Below are positions 48,316 to 59,695 of a stretch of 64,000 nt of DNA, piece by piece. Both the position numbers and the translations under genes were made by a program. Every line of letters starts with the position of its first letter. Position 1 is the first letter of the stretch. Source of the DNA: Nosema muscidifuracis (lineage: Eukaryota > Microsporidia > Nosematidae); NCBI GenBank assembly GCA_028335825.1, contig JAIOKI010000004.1, positions 1 to 64,000 of the forward strand, written 5' to 3'. A model generated the notes under the pieces. That model saw only the letters and a program-made list of their open reading frames with translations. It was not told the origin of the DNA and searched no databases.

Positions 48316-49596
48316 TTATTTTCTTTTAAAAAGGTTAATTATTAGGAAACCTATAAGTATAATTCCTAAAACTTTGAAGAGATTACTATACTTGCGATCA
48401 GGGTTTCTATTATTTTGATTAAAAAAGTCTTCATTCTCAGTGTTTGACTGATTTCTTTTATTTTCACATTTTACACAATGCTCATTTTTTATTTCGTTAC
48501 TTTTTTCCTTATCATCATAAGTGTTTTCATAATTTTCATTTTTATTAACATCATTAGTACTTTTATAATTTTCATTTTTATTAACATTATTAGCACTTTT
48601 TTGCTTATCATCATTAGTGTTTTTATCATTATCATTTTTACTAATATCATCAGTACTTTTAATATCTTCTTTTGTATCATAAGATACTTCCTTTTCAAGC
48701 ATATTTATTTCTTTTAATTGATTTTCATCTATTGATAAATTGATATTTTCATAATCTATTTGGAGTAAATATTCTTTTAATAAATCTTCTGAAACTATCT
48801 TTAATTCATCGAGGTAATCAATAAAATCATCATCTAGTTTGTTTTCACAGTTATAAAAATAATCAATAATCCTTTTAAAAGCGAAAGCAGATTCAACATA
48901 AGATGAATTTATTTTTTTTAATGCCTCCCAAATCAAGTTTTTATTTGCATTCAGTTGATCGTCATTTTGTTTCTCATCAAATAAAATTTTATTTTTATCA
49001 TTTTTTATAAACCAATATTCCAATAACATATTTGCAACATGAATAGATTGGAATTCTGTTTTTACGTTATCATGTTGAGTAAAATCAATTCTATTTTTCA
49101 GTTTAGTACATTCATATTTTATATTTTTTATATTGAAATAAATTTTAAATAACTCACACAATAAAGATTGCAAATAATTTTTGTAATGATAAGAAATTGA
49201 TTTTTCTAGTTTAAAATCAGTATTCTTGCTTAATGGTATATCTATTATCAACTCATCTTCTGATAATTTGATATGCAAATATATTATATGATTATTGAAC
49301 ATATGAGAATTAATAGTTGTGAAAAACCCATATTTTTCTTTTTTATTTAAATAGAACATATCAAGCCGTTCTAATAAATTAGGGTGTTTATACATTATAT
49401 AATTTTTAAAATTTCCTTTTAAAAGCTTCTGTGACATTTTATTTTTTTCATTAATAGCTGTAATTTTCAAATTACATCCAAAAATTTCATCAATATCTAC
49501 AAAAATCAGTGTACTATCTGTGGATATATCATACATATTATATATTTTGTAATCTGCTGTAGTATAAACTAGTGATAGTATATTAAGAAAAAACAT
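48316..49596 (-). CDS. Paralog B, membrane-anchored array member (426 aa)
   Basis: ATG 49596 follows ATCCTATAATG. Signal peptide MFFLNILSLVYTTA, then the family domain (DYKIYNMYDIS, FGCNLKITAINEK, YGFFTTINSH) and a helical middle part (YKNYLQSLLCELFKIYFNIK). Residues about 310-380 form an Asn/Lys/Asp-rich, partly repeated linker (units like NKNENYKSTND and NKNENYENTYD). A segment with CVKCENK follows. Residues about 402-423 are a membrane helix (NLFKVLGIILIGFLIINLF) ending in KRK. This is the most complete architecture in the array: signal peptide, ectodomain, flexible repeat stalk, anchor, basic tail. It is inferred to be a type I surface or secretory-pathway protein. The plus-strand and second-frame ORFs in the repeat region are shadows. 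Confidence 0.85.
   Translation of the reverse strand: MFFLNILSLVYTTADYKIYNMYDISTDSTLIFVDIDEIFGCNLKITAINEKNKMSQKLLKGNFKNYIMYKHPNLLERLDMFYLNKKEKYGFFTTINSHMFNNHIIYLHIKLSEDELIIDIPLSKNTDFKLEKSISYHYKNYLQSLLCELFKIYFNIKNIKYECTKLKNRIDFTQHDNVKTEFQSIHVANMLLEYWFIKNDKNKILFDEKQNDDQLNANKNLIWEALKKINSSYVESAFAFKRIIDYFYNCENKLDDDFIDYLDELKIVSEDLLKEYLLQIDYENINLSIDENQLKEINMLEKEVSYDTKEDIKSTDDISKNDNDKNTNDDKQKSANNVNKNENYKSTNDVNKNENYENTYDDKEKSNEIKNEHCVKCENKRNQSNTENEDFFNQNNRNPDRKYSNLFKVLGIILIGFLIINLFKRK
48500..48660. repeat. Coding repeat in paralog B stalk
   Basis: Imperfect tandem units of about 36-48 bases (plus strand: TTCATTTTTATTAACAT and TAGTACTTTTATAATTT variants) encode the NKNENY/STND stalk. Unit variation suggests expansion and contraction. 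Confidence 0.6.
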
Positions 49597-49600
49597 TATA

Positions 49601-49602
49601 GG
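49601..49602 (-). promoter_or_regulatory. CC start-proximal motif of paralog B
   Basis: Minus strand ATATCCTATAATG. It is a reduced form of the CCCC seen at paralogs A and C. Confidence 0.4.
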
Positions 49603-51648
49603 ATATACACTTTTTAATATTTAAACTTAAAAAATAAAGTAAAATTTCATATAATTATTATTGAAATATTTGACGTTAATTAATTCAATTTATTGTAATA
49701 AATTAATATATTTTGTTTATTTATACAAACAAAATAACATTTTTCTGATAAATTAAATTATTATTTTTTGAAATAAATCTAAAGAAGATAATATAAATAT
49801 TATTTTTAGTTACATAATTTTAATTAGTTATTATAGATTATTAAAATTTGTTATTTTTAGACTCAACATTTTAATTTAAACAAATTAAAAAAAATTAATT
49901 TCTATTTTAAAAAAGATTATAATTATGAGTATATGGTGAAAGAAACTTTATATTTTTTTCTTTATTTAAATTGTGTTAAAATAAATTAAATTTTATATTT
50001 TTTATAGAAATTGATTATTTGATTTTGTTAAGTTGTTTTTTTAGATATTAATTATTTCATTTTATAAGTTATTTTATACCGTCTGATTAATTAATTACAT
50101 AATTTTTAATTTTGTTTTATAATATAAACAAACTATTCATGTTAAGTCACATTAAGTATGAATGAATACTCTTTTAAGATATAATATCATATTAATATAA
50201 ACATAGAAATATTTAATCTTCTCATTATAGTTAATAAATGTAATTGTAAATTTAAGAAGATATTTTTCATAGTAATAATTAATATTGAGGTAATTGATAT
50301 TTGTGTACAAATTTTATTTATTTTTAAAAATTATATATTATTGTGTCGTAATTATCGGTTCTCGAACCCTAATATATTTAAAATATGATTCTAGAAATAG
50401 ACTGTAAAAAAAGAAATATTTTTTTAGAATTTAAATCTTAACGACTTTGTTTTAGAACAGTATCAATTTTATATCTTAATAATTTTTGAGAATTTAATAT
50501 TTAATATACATCTGATATATTAAATATTAAAACAGATACAAATTTAAGTATTGTGATAAAATTAATATTTATAATCTAACTGTATAATATGATTTTTCAG
50601 TTAGATAATTGTAATGTTAGAATAATTAAAGATAGAAAGTATATTCTTCCTGTTTTAGAGTAAAAAATTAACAATTATTGAAAATAACAAAATTGATATA
50701 TAACTTAGAAATTTGAAGAAGTTAAAGAATACTTGACAAGTTTATTTAGTGTATCTTACTACATATTTGTGGGATTGTAGTTGATCGAAATTGTTAAAAA
50801 TATCATTAGATTGTTGATGATAAATGATTGGTAGATAAAGATATTTTAGTAAATAAACCCTCAATAAAAATCCAAACAATATTAAATTTTACTTTTCTAT
50901 TAAAAACAAACTATTATTAATAAGCAAGCTTTTAGTAAAATATATAAATATATTAAGTACCTATAAATAAAAAACAAGGTGTCAGATTAATAAGAAGAGA
51001 TCAAGAAATGATCTTATGCTTTTGGTATTTTAAATGTAAAATTACAAGTATGAGATGCATTTTAGACTAATATCTAATTTTAAATTTTTTTTTATAATAT
51101 TTTTATTTTATTTATGATTATAAATAATATAATAAATTTACTATCGATTTTATAACGTCGAATTATGTTTGTACTGAGAATACAATATTTAAATTAAATA
51201 TTTTATACTAATACCTGTTTTTTTCACTCTTCGCTAAAAAGTGTATTTATTTATACTAATTACTATTTAACGAGAAATAATAAATGATGTGTTAACTAAA
51301 TATGAACATAAAAAACTATATTGGTATATTATTGTAAATATAAGCACACATCAGAAGTAATATTCTGCTCAAGGAAAATGTAATAAATCTTGCGACAAAG
51401 TTTGTTGTGGACATTTCTGCTATTAAATTTTATCAAAATAAGTAAGTCTAGCACTTTTAAATGATTTAATTGAATCTACTTAGGGAAAAATCAAATATGA
51501 AATATTCATAATGTCTTAAAGAATGAATATAAATATTAACTTATTGATGGTATTAATTAAAATTTTGAAAATAAAATACATAAAATCATATGAAAGTATT
51601 TTATAAAATTTCTCATTTTTGAATAAACAAAAATTTGTTAGCTATTAT
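49603..51648. other. Long spacer between paralogs B and C
   Basis: AT-rich with no intact gene. A 21-codon plus-strand stretch at 51361-51426 encodes a cysteine-dense peptide (GKCNKSCDKVCCGHFCY) but has an in-frame stop just upstream and no start. Confidence 0.4.
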
Positions 51649-52740
51649 TTATTTCCTTTGAACAAATGCTATTGAGAAAAGTTTAAAGAAATAATAGCTA
51701 AAACTTGATAAGAAGTTAAACACTAATATTTTATTTTATATCATTTTTATAAGTTTTTAAATTAGATGTTTTATATTCACAAGGTCTTTTTTCTTTCTTA
51801 TTATCTTTATTTTCTTCTTTAGTATTTAAACATGATTCTTTCTCATTATCTTCTTTATAATTTAAATCTGATTCTTTCTTATAATTTTTATTTTTTTCTA
51901 GTTGTAATTGACATATATTAGATGAATCAATATTTTTATTTTTTTCTTCTGATATATCTTCTAAATATTCAATACAATTATTAAAAATTTCTATTTCACT
52001 CTCATCAAAGGAATCAATTATATTTTTAAATCTAATTAAGCATTTTTGATAAAATTCATCTGTACATTTTATTATCTCAATAAATACTTCTTGGTTAAAT
52101 TTATTAAAATCGTTGATTTTCGAAATATAAAATGATTTTAAGTTATTATTTTCATCAACTATAATTTTCCAATGAAAAATTACGTGAAAAATATATTCAA
52201 AATTGGATTTCAATCTCAAATATTGATTATTATTCATTTTAAAAATCAGTTCGTAACAATCTATTTCCAATTTTCTTATCTTACTACTTACTTCATCAAA
52301 CTTATCTAATAAGATATTTAAATAGTCTTTATAAGTACGAGAGATTTCATCTATTAAATTCATACTAGTATTTTTATTTAACTTTAATGTCATATAAATA
52401 TCATTCCCTAATAAATTGATATTTAAATCTATTTTCTGATTTATAATTATACTTGAATTAATTGTAGCAAAAAATCCATATTTATGTTTTTTCATAAAGT
52501 TTATTAGATCAGTATTTAATAAATTCTTATAATTTTTCTTCATATAAATTTCAATATTTCCACTCTTGAATTCTACACAATCTTTTGTTATTGGGTTTAT
52601 AGCTGTAATCTTAAGATTATATCCATAAAATTCATTAATATCTACAAAAATTAGTGTTTCATCTTTCGACTCATTATAAATACTATATATTTTATAATTA
52701 GCAGCTGTATACACAAAAGATAGTATTATAAAAACAACAT
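51649..52740 (-). pseudogene. Paralog C, frameshifted at both ends
   Basis: The promoter-proximal ATG at 52740 (ATACCCCATAATG, CCCC at 52744-52747) opens MLFL and then meets a stop. The family frame (FIILSFVYTAANYKIYSIYN, FVDINEFYGYNLKITAINP, YGFFATINSS) lies one base off. It is open as far upstream as an ATG at 52795, which is on the far side of the promoter. The 354-codon frame ends at 51731. Just beyond, in the next frame, a hydrophobic end (ILVFNFLSSFSYYFFKLFSI, then AFVQRK) stops at 51649, matching the anchor plus basic tail of B and E. One indel in the signal peptide and one before the anchor therefore separate this copy from a normal member. The tail has Lys/Glu repeats (NYKKESDLNYKEDNEKES). 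Expression as a full protein is doubtful. Confidence 0.7.
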
Positions 52741-52743
52741 TAT

Positions 52744-52747
52744 GGGG
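52744..52747 (-). promoter_or_regulatory. CCCC promoter motif of paralog C
   Basis: ATACCCCATAATG on the minus strand, same spacing as in paralog A. It fixes the ancestral start at 52740. Confidence 0.6.
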
Positions 52748-52795
52748 TATCAAATTAATCTTGATTTTTATATAAATTAATTGTAATATTATCAT

Positions 52796-54341
52796 TCAAA
52801 TTAATTATAGTATTTTGTTATTATGATAATTAATGTACAAAAAATAATATCTTTAGGTTATTCACTATTAATTTATAAATTAATCTATGGTTTATTAGCA
52901 AATTAATAAACAAAATTTATTAATATTATTATAGACCATTGATTCATTTAAATATCACTTTTTTGTATATTCAATATAATAAATAACTAATTAATATTCA
53001 AGAGTCACTGATTAATATCAAAATAAATTTGATTTATTTTTATATGTGTTCTTGTTAAATTAAGAAAACTAGAATTAAATTTGTTATGATTTGATTTTTT
53101 TAAATATCATTTACTATTTATTGCTAATATTAAATAAGGAAAGTTTCTAGTTGTCAATTTTATTTTTAAAAATGGTAAACGTGGTGAAAAAATAATTTTT
53201 ATATAAAAGACTTCTATTATTTATTTGAACAAAATTGAAGTATACATCAAAAAAAATATTGAAGGCAATGTTCGATATTTTGATCTTTAAAGCAGTCTAA
53301 GATTTCACAATAGTTTGTATACTAGATGTAGTAAAAAAATCTTATAATGTTTATTCAATCTAGGATGTATTTTTGAGAATATGGATTATCTGAAATAATT
53401 TTTTATAATGTATCTGGTTATATTATATCTAAAGATTTTCATTTATTTATAGTGATTCATCTAATTTCGTTTCAATTATATCTTTAATCTTTCTAGGGAA
53501 ACTTTAATCGAAAATAACATTTTTTACTAGATGTTTCTAGTTTACTTTATTTTACAACTTTTTCAAGATGTATTTCTTTTATCTTTTTGTTTTTTATTGA
53601 TCTATGCAAAATATATCCATGTTATTTATATGAGGCCACATTATGATAAAACATAATATCAAAAGATATTTTTTATGTTATCAATACAATCTAAAAAAAG
53701 TAAATTTCTTTTACATTAACTTAATATAAGCTATGTTTTGCTTATTGAATCTCTAAAAAAATTAATTTTCATTTTATAATTTTATCGATCATAAATATCA
53801 TTTTTTTTAATTTTGATGAGATCAATTGGGAATTTATAACAAGGAAGTACCGTGAAAAATATAAAACCTATGCATATATTCAGTCAATCACTATAAGAAA
53901 TTTTTAGAGAGTATATAATGAAACATCAAAGAGGTTAAGTAGAGTTTCCTAAGGATATAAAATCTAAACTGACAGCTCAGATAACATCAGCACGATATCG
54001 TAAAAATATTAACAGAATAAATTTAATTTTCTATTTCATTTTTGATATATTTGCAATAATTAGTAAATTACTCATAATTTATTATTTGATTGAATAACTA
54101 AAACAATTACAGTCAGGGTTTTAAAAATATATATAAATCTAAATGTATTACTATATCTTTTTAATTTACAAAGACTACTATGCTATCATTTGTTTTTCAA
54201 TTATCTAATCTAACTTCACATATATTTTTCTGTAAATATTTCAATGTCATTGTTATAAGTTTATTATATTATGTTTTAAATATAATTTAATTAAAAACTG
54301 ATTTTTTTTCTTGATAAAAATCTTTAAATAAAATTTATTTA
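52796..54341. other. Spacer between paralogs C and D
   Basis: AT-rich. Near 53920-54005 the plus strand has a short non-random peptide stretch (VEFPKDIKSKLTAQITSARY, then RKNINR), probably element debris, unidentified. Confidence 0.4.
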
Positions 54342-54386
54342 TTAATATTTAAATAAAAAAATCATAATAATAATAAAAAATACCCA

Positions 54387-55520
54387 TCAAGCATAATTTA
54401 AGAATACTGATGGAGTTACGTTAAAAATTGATTCAGATATATTATTTTTATCATTTTTTAGAATATTAACATTCTCTTTATGACAAAAATTAGTATTTAT
54501 TTCTGAATGAATAGTTTTTGTATTGCATTCGAGAGTGTTCATTATAACAATATCTTCATCATAATTACATTTTAAATTTTTATGATCTGATATATGTTCA
54601 TCTTCATTCGTTCTAAGTATATTTTCAGATTTTTTAAGTTTTTTTATTATATTTTTAATAGATAGATCATCATTTTTCATTCGATCTAAAAGTTTAAAAT
54701 CTTCTTTATTGTTTTCTAATTTTTCAGTAAGTCCTTTTGATTTAAGAAATTTTTCAATGATTAAATGATGTTTACGACATTCTTGAAGTACTTCATATGC
54801 TTTCCTTATTGAAATATAACATTCATTATATAATTTGTTATCATCTTTACTTACTCTATAAAATAAAGTATTACCTTTCCTATAATTTATATTTTTTAAA
54901 CTTTCAATCTTCTCTAAAATTTTTGTAAATTTACTTATGTATTTCGTCCATGAATCAAGCTCAGCATCAATATTTTTCAGATGATCATCAAGTTCTGTAA
55001 AATTCCAGAGTTTGGCTATTCTACGTACATCAACACAATATTCTGTAATATAATCTATTTTTTCTAATATAAATAAGAAAAAAGTAAACAATTGATCAAC
55101 GTGTTGAGGATGATAAACTGACATTTCAGTTATTAAACAAAAATCTTCATTTACTTTAAATTTCAAATAAAAAGTATAAATTTTATCCGATAGCTCTATT
55201 CTGAGTCTTATTGTGTTATTACTGATTTCTTCTTTTTTTAGTACAACAGTATAAACAGAATTTAATACATTTTCAAAAGATCCTAAAACTGATTCATCAT
55301 ATAAACCTAAAAGAGATAGATCGATTTGATCTTTTGTTTTCATCTTAACAAATTCTTTTAGTTCATTATTATTAGTAATACTATAGATTTTTAAATTGTA
55401 AGTAAATAAATCATGAACATATAACATAAACTTGAAATCGTTATTAGCCTTATCAAACATACTGTACACCTGGAAATAAGCAGTGGTGTGTGCTAAACTT
55501 AATAAATTAAATATAAGCAT
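54387..55520 (-). CDS. Paralog D of the array (377 aa), anchor after stop
   Basis: ATG 55520 follows ATTACCCATATG. Signal peptide MLIFNLLSLAHTTA, then the family domain (YFQVYSMFDKANND, MLYVHDLFTYNLKIYSI), a helical middle (HVDQLFTFFLFILEKIDYI) and KILEKIESLKNINYRKGNT, which matches KIESLKNVKYDNNPEKS in E. D and E therefore form a subgroup. The tail is acidic. The frame ends at TGA 54387-54389 (NVTPSVFLNYA). Without changing frame it continues with WVFFIIIMIFLFKY to TAA at 54342-54344, making a hydrophobic stretch like the anchors of B and E. As it stands the protein is secreted; readthrough of the TGA would give a membrane form. The extension is only 14 codons, so chance cannot be excluded. 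Confidence 0.8.
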   Translation of the reverse strand: MLIFNLLSLAHTTAYFQVYSMFDKANNDFKFMLYVHDLFTYNLKIYSITNNNELKEFVKMKTKDQIDLSLLGLYDESVLGSFENVLNSVYTVVLKKEEISNNTIRLRIELSDKIYTFYLKFKVNEDFCLITEMSVYHPQHVDQLFTFFLFILEKIDYITEYCVDVRRIAKLWNFTELDDHLKNIDAELDSWTKYISKFTKILEKIESLKNINYRKGNTLFYRVSKDDNKLYNECYISIRKAYEVLQECRKHHLIIEKFLKSKGLTEKLENNKEDFKLLDRMKNDDLSIKNIIKKLKKSENILRTNEDEHISDHKNLKCNYDEDIVIMNTLECNTKTIHSEINTNFCHKENVNILKNDKNNISESIFNVTPSVFLNYA

Positions 55521-55522
55521 AT

Positions 55523-55528
55523 GGGTAA
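55523..55528 (-). promoter_or_regulatory. TTACCC promoter motif of paralog D
   Basis: ATTACCCATATG, CCC two bases before the ATG, the same core as upstream of the hydrolase gene at 18145. Confidence 0.65.
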
Positions 55529-57064
55529 TAAAAAGAATATTATATATAAAATTTTTTAATTTATATAAAAGTTCATAATTGTTATTTAATTAAGATTTAT
55601 TTATTTTTTAATAGAAGAATAATATTAAAAAAAAATTAAATAAAATTTTTTTATAAATTAAAAAAGTCATTTATAATTTTTTGACTAAAGATATAAATTA
55701 AAAAGTTATGATTAAGTTATAGTTACTTGAATTATATTTTTTAAATTATTTTTTTTTCTATGACTCATTGACAGTAATTTAAAAATATGAAATATAATAA
55801 TTTGTTAAATATTTAAAAAAATGTTGACTAAATATTTATTACAATTTTCAATAAAAAAAATATACTAGCAATTATTGTTATGGAGTAGAAATTACTTTTA
55901 TTGATAATTTAATAAAAATCAAGGAATATACTCGACCACATATAAAAAGACACTAGAAAATGACTACATTTATCTTCACATGCTTTTCTGAAAAAAATAC
56001 AATATTTATATAAAGTAAATAATTAAGATGCTACTTTGTGCAACAGATAGTAGCTAATAAAAATGGTTTTGATAAAGTAGTATCACTATTAAAATAGAAT
56101 AAAGACTATTTATAATAAATTAGATATATTAGTCATTTATGAAAAGAATTACTAATAAGTCTTACTTCACTTTGTGATCTGCAACAAATTGAGAAAACAT
56201 GATGTTTAGGATTTAAAACAAAAATAATACTGCATGTTATAAAGTGATATAGTATAATGATAAAATATATAAACTTCGGAAGTTTCTGACCAAATTTAAG
56301 TGTATATCTAGTCAGTCATTTTAAAAAAAATCTCAAGAGAATCTTGATATACTACAAAAGAAGAAAATAAAGAAAATTTAAGAACGGTTGATGTAATGTG
56401 TGATATATAAAATTCCTACAATATACTGGTATAAATAGACCAAATAAATAAAATTTTTAATAGAGAATTATAGAGTTAAGCTTCAAATAAATGGCACAAA
56501 TAATAAAAAGGTTTTTTATTTTGTATAAATTTTTATGATATGCACTGAGCAGATCATAAGAATAATTTCCAAATTGATGATAATTCAGTCAATAATTTTC
56601 AAAGACGTTTAAAACGTATTTCGATTTATTTTAAGAGAAGAGAGGGATTAATAAAATAAAAAATTAATAAATTTCTAGAGCTTTAAAAACTAAGAGAAAA
56701 TTTACTATTCGATGTTATAAATCCTAAAAATAATAGACACATTTTTAAGTATCTATAATATATGTTTATATGTGTATTATCTTCCCTTGAATTAAAACTC
56801 TAATATAGATAAATATAACTCGATGATTTTAACTTCTTATTTTCCACCAGCTAAATATTTTCAGATCTCAGAATGTGAGAATGTAATTAATTAGGGGTAA
56901 AAAATAAATTTAAAAAATATTCTATTATTACCTTTGAATATATAAATTTATCAACAGTGAACAAAATAGACTTATGATATATCACAATAAGGTTTTTATA
57001 TTAAATCATTAAATAAATTTCTAATTTTTACAAGACTTTTTTATATATTAAACTTTAACTAAAT
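55529..57064. other. Spacer between D and E, with orphan CCCC
   Basis: No gene. At 56894-56897 a GGGG block reads TTTTTACCCCTAATTAATT on the minus strand, like a promoter, but no ATG or ORF follows it. Confidence 0.4.
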
Positions 57065-58189
57065 TTATTTGCGGAAAAAACTAAACATCATACACAATAT
57101 TACAATAAATAAAAATATATAACTTATATTAACTACATTAAAACTGTTACTATTATCATTTTCATCAATATTATCATATTCTTCATCTGATTCTTCTTTT
57201 AGTTTTTTCTTATTATTTATTTTATTATAGATCTTATTATATTTTTCTATTTGAATATCATGTTCTATTTCATTATCAGATTCGTTATTAATTTCTAAGG
57301 TTCGTTTTTGAATGAAAATTATTGGCCATGAATTTTTATCTAAAGTATCTAGAAATATCATATCATCATTATTTATATTTTTAATCGTTTTTTGAGTTAC
57401 TTCTTTATGACTGAGTAATTTCATTAAATCTAACTGATATATTTTAAATTTTAAAAAACATCTGTATAACTTATATATCATATTATTACATGTTTTATAC
57501 AAGCTTATTTCATCATTCTTTAATTTAAAACTCTTTTCTGGATTGTTATCGTATTTAACATTTTTTAAACTTTCAATCTTCGCTAAATCATCTTGGTAAT
57601 CTTTAAGATAGCCATCATAAACGTTATTTAACGTGTTCATACCTAAAGTTTCTTTATAGAGTTCTACATATTGTTGTTTTTCTATTATAGAACGAACCTG
57701 ATTAAAATACGTTATTATATATTGTATTTTATCATGTAAAAAGCTACACCAATTAGATAATTGGTCAATATAAAAAGGATAATAGTAGTATATTATTGAT
57801 ATTAATTTGAAATTTGTAGAGGAATCAACTTCTAGTTCATGTAATACTTGATCGTTTATATATTTAAATTGAATCATCATCTTTTTATCTTTCAATTCCT
57901 TATTATCAACTACAATATAAAATACTACATATATTGAAGTTTCAAGTGATTTCGATTCTTCATCGTCATATTCCTCTTTATAATTTTCATCTTTTAGAAT
58001 ATCTCCCTGTGTTTTCAGAAATTCTATTGATTCCTTTTCTTGATTAATATAGAACATCTTTAAATCATGTGCAAATAAATTATGCACAAATATTCGAATA
58101 TAAATTCTATCCTTATTAGTATCATACTTTTGATATACTTTATAATATACAGTACTATAAACAAAATATAATAAAGTAAAACACAACAT
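57065..58189 (-). CDS. Paralog E, membrane-anchored array member (374 aa)
   Basis: ATG 58189 follows ATAACCCTAATG. Signal peptide MLCFTLLYFVYSTV, then the family domain (YYKVYQKYDTNKDRIYIRIF, FAHDLKMFYINQE, YVVFYIVVDNKEL) and a helical middle (YIDQLSNWCSFLHDKIQYII). The shared D/E motif KIESLKNVKY follows, then a very acidic linker (EESDEEYDNIDENDNS). The C-terminal membrane helix is ISYIFLFIVILCMMFSFF, ending RK. This is an intact type I membrane protein layout: signal peptide, ectodomain, acidic stalk, anchor, short basic tail. It is closest to D. Confidence 0.85.
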   Translation of the reverse strand: MLCFTLLYFVYSTVYYKVYQKYDTNKDRIYIRIFVHNLFAHDLKMFYINQEKESIEFLKTQGDILKDENYKEEYDDEESKSLETSIYVVFYIVVDNKELKDKKMMIQFKYINDQVLHELEVDSSTNFKLISIIYYYYPFYIDQLSNWCSFLHDKIQYIITYFNQVRSIIEKQQYVELYKETLGMNTLNNVYDGYLKDYQDDLAKIESLKNVKYDNNPEKSFKLKNDEISLYKTCNNMIYKLYRCFLKFKIYQLDLMKLLSHKEVTQKTIKNINNDDMIFLDTLDKNSWPIIFIQKRTLEINNESDNEIEHDIQIEKYNKIYNKINNKKKLKEESDEEYDNIDENDNSNSFNVVNISYIFLFIVILCMMFSFFRK

Positions 58190-58191
58190 TA

Positions 58192-58194
58192 GGG
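58192..58194 (-). promoter_or_regulatory. CCC promoter motif of paralog E
   Basis: ATAACCCTAATG, CCC two bases before the start codon. Confidence 0.6.
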
Positions 58195-59157
58195 TTATGT
58201 AAATTAAATCTTTTATATGATAATTTAATATAAATTATTAAAGTTTGAAGTTTAACATCTTATATTAAAAAGTATATTTCCGTATTAAATCAGAAAATCT
58301 TAGATGTATTATATATATCTAACTTTTTGATAATTATTTTTTTTGAGATATTTAACTTAAATTAAATTAATTTTGTTATATTGATTGATATAAAAAAAAT
58401 ATCCATTAGAAAATCAATAAATTATTTATAAAAATTATACAATATTTTAATCAATTATTCACATTAATATGTTATATTACTCTTTTTAAATACAAATAAA
58501 ATTATAATTAATTAATATGACTGTAGAGAGATTTAACAGAAATGAAAAAAGAAGTTGAAATTTTATTATTTAAAAGTTCTTAAAAGACAATTTTTGTTGA
58601 TTAATGATACAGTAACATCAATAAATTAAAATTTTGATTATTGTTTTACTGTAAAGAAATAAAAGTATTCAAGTTGAAGAAAGAAAGACTGACTTAACAG
58701 TTAAGTTAAAAAGAGATGTTTTCTAAATTTAAAAAAATATCATAAAAATAGATAAACTATAAGTCTTACATATAGTTTAATAATGAATAATAACATTGAA
58801 ATTTAAAATACTGAGAAAATATAAACCTTTAAGTTCTATATATATAAAAATCAAAGCGTATGTTATGTAAAAATCAAAGCATACGTAATGTAAAAATATT
58901 TATTAGTCATAAAAACCCTTATGATATTTTATTTATATTTAAGATTTATAATTCATCTCTATATTTTCTTTTATTTAATTATAATATATATTAGAGTAGG
59001 ACTTATCTATTGAACCTTAAAATTATTTTATTTTAATTATATTAACGATTAATAAAATTGTGGTATCCTATCGTGAAATAGATCTCCAATATAGATTTTA
59101 TTGAATTATATTTATTATTTAATTCTTTCATACCCATCTCTTTATAAATTACCTTAT

Positions 59158-59176
59158 ATATTTTTAGATGACGTGT
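59158..59176 (+). promoter_or_regulatory. Recurrent TAGATGACGTGT block
   Basis: ATATTTTTAGATGACGTGT is identical to the 19-base core of both telomere-associated repeats (3722-3740 and 45265-45283) without the rest of the repeat. TGACGT is the half-site class bound by bZIP proteins; function here is conjecture. Confidence 0.35.
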
Positions 59177-59459
59177 AGAAATAAACAAAAGAAAAATAAA
59201 AATAATTATGTGGTTTACCACAGAATCATATAATTTAAATTAATTGAACAGTTTTATTGATTTAACATCTTTTTTTATATTTTCATTTACTTTATTAATT
59301 TACACAAAAATATACTCGTCTCTTAAAAAAACAAAACTATTTCATTTATATCAAATATTTATATATAACATGTTTTCTTTTTACTAATTATTAATATGAT
59401 ATATATAAATTAAAAATAATAATGATTTTAAAAAATCTTAATTTATTATTCTTCTGATT

Positions 59460-59572
59460 AATTATCTTTAAAATAACAAATCTAAACATTTCTTTATTTA
59501 AATAAATTATTTTTTAATTATCTTTAAAATAATAAATCAAAATATTTCTTTATTTAAATAAATTATTTTTAA
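59460..59572. repeat. 56-bp tandem repeat, two copies
   Basis: AATTATCTTTAAAATAA...TCTTTATTTAAATAAATTATT occurs at 59460-59515 and 59516-59572 with a few substitutions, just downstream of paralog F. Confidence 0.8.
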
Positions 59573-59695
59573 TTTAACAATTTTAGATTAAAAATAACTA
59601 AAATATAAACAAAATGTTTTTATAAATAATTTAATATATAGTACTTAAATAATAAATACCATAAGTAATAATGCATAAAACTGATACAGTAATAC

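Larger units (their letters stand above)
58195..59644. other. Spacer between E and F
   Basis: AT-rich, no gene. It contains a small 26-bp tandem duplication near 58848-58898 (AAAATCAAAGCGTATGTTAT and AAAATCAAAGCATACGTAAT) and the conserved block ATATTTTTAGATGACGTGT at 59158-59176. Confidence 0.45.

Noticed and set aside
48478-48717. Plus-strand and second-frame ORFs in paralog B
   Set aside because: Both are readings of the repetitive stalk of paralog B in other frames; their repeats mirror the coding repeat.
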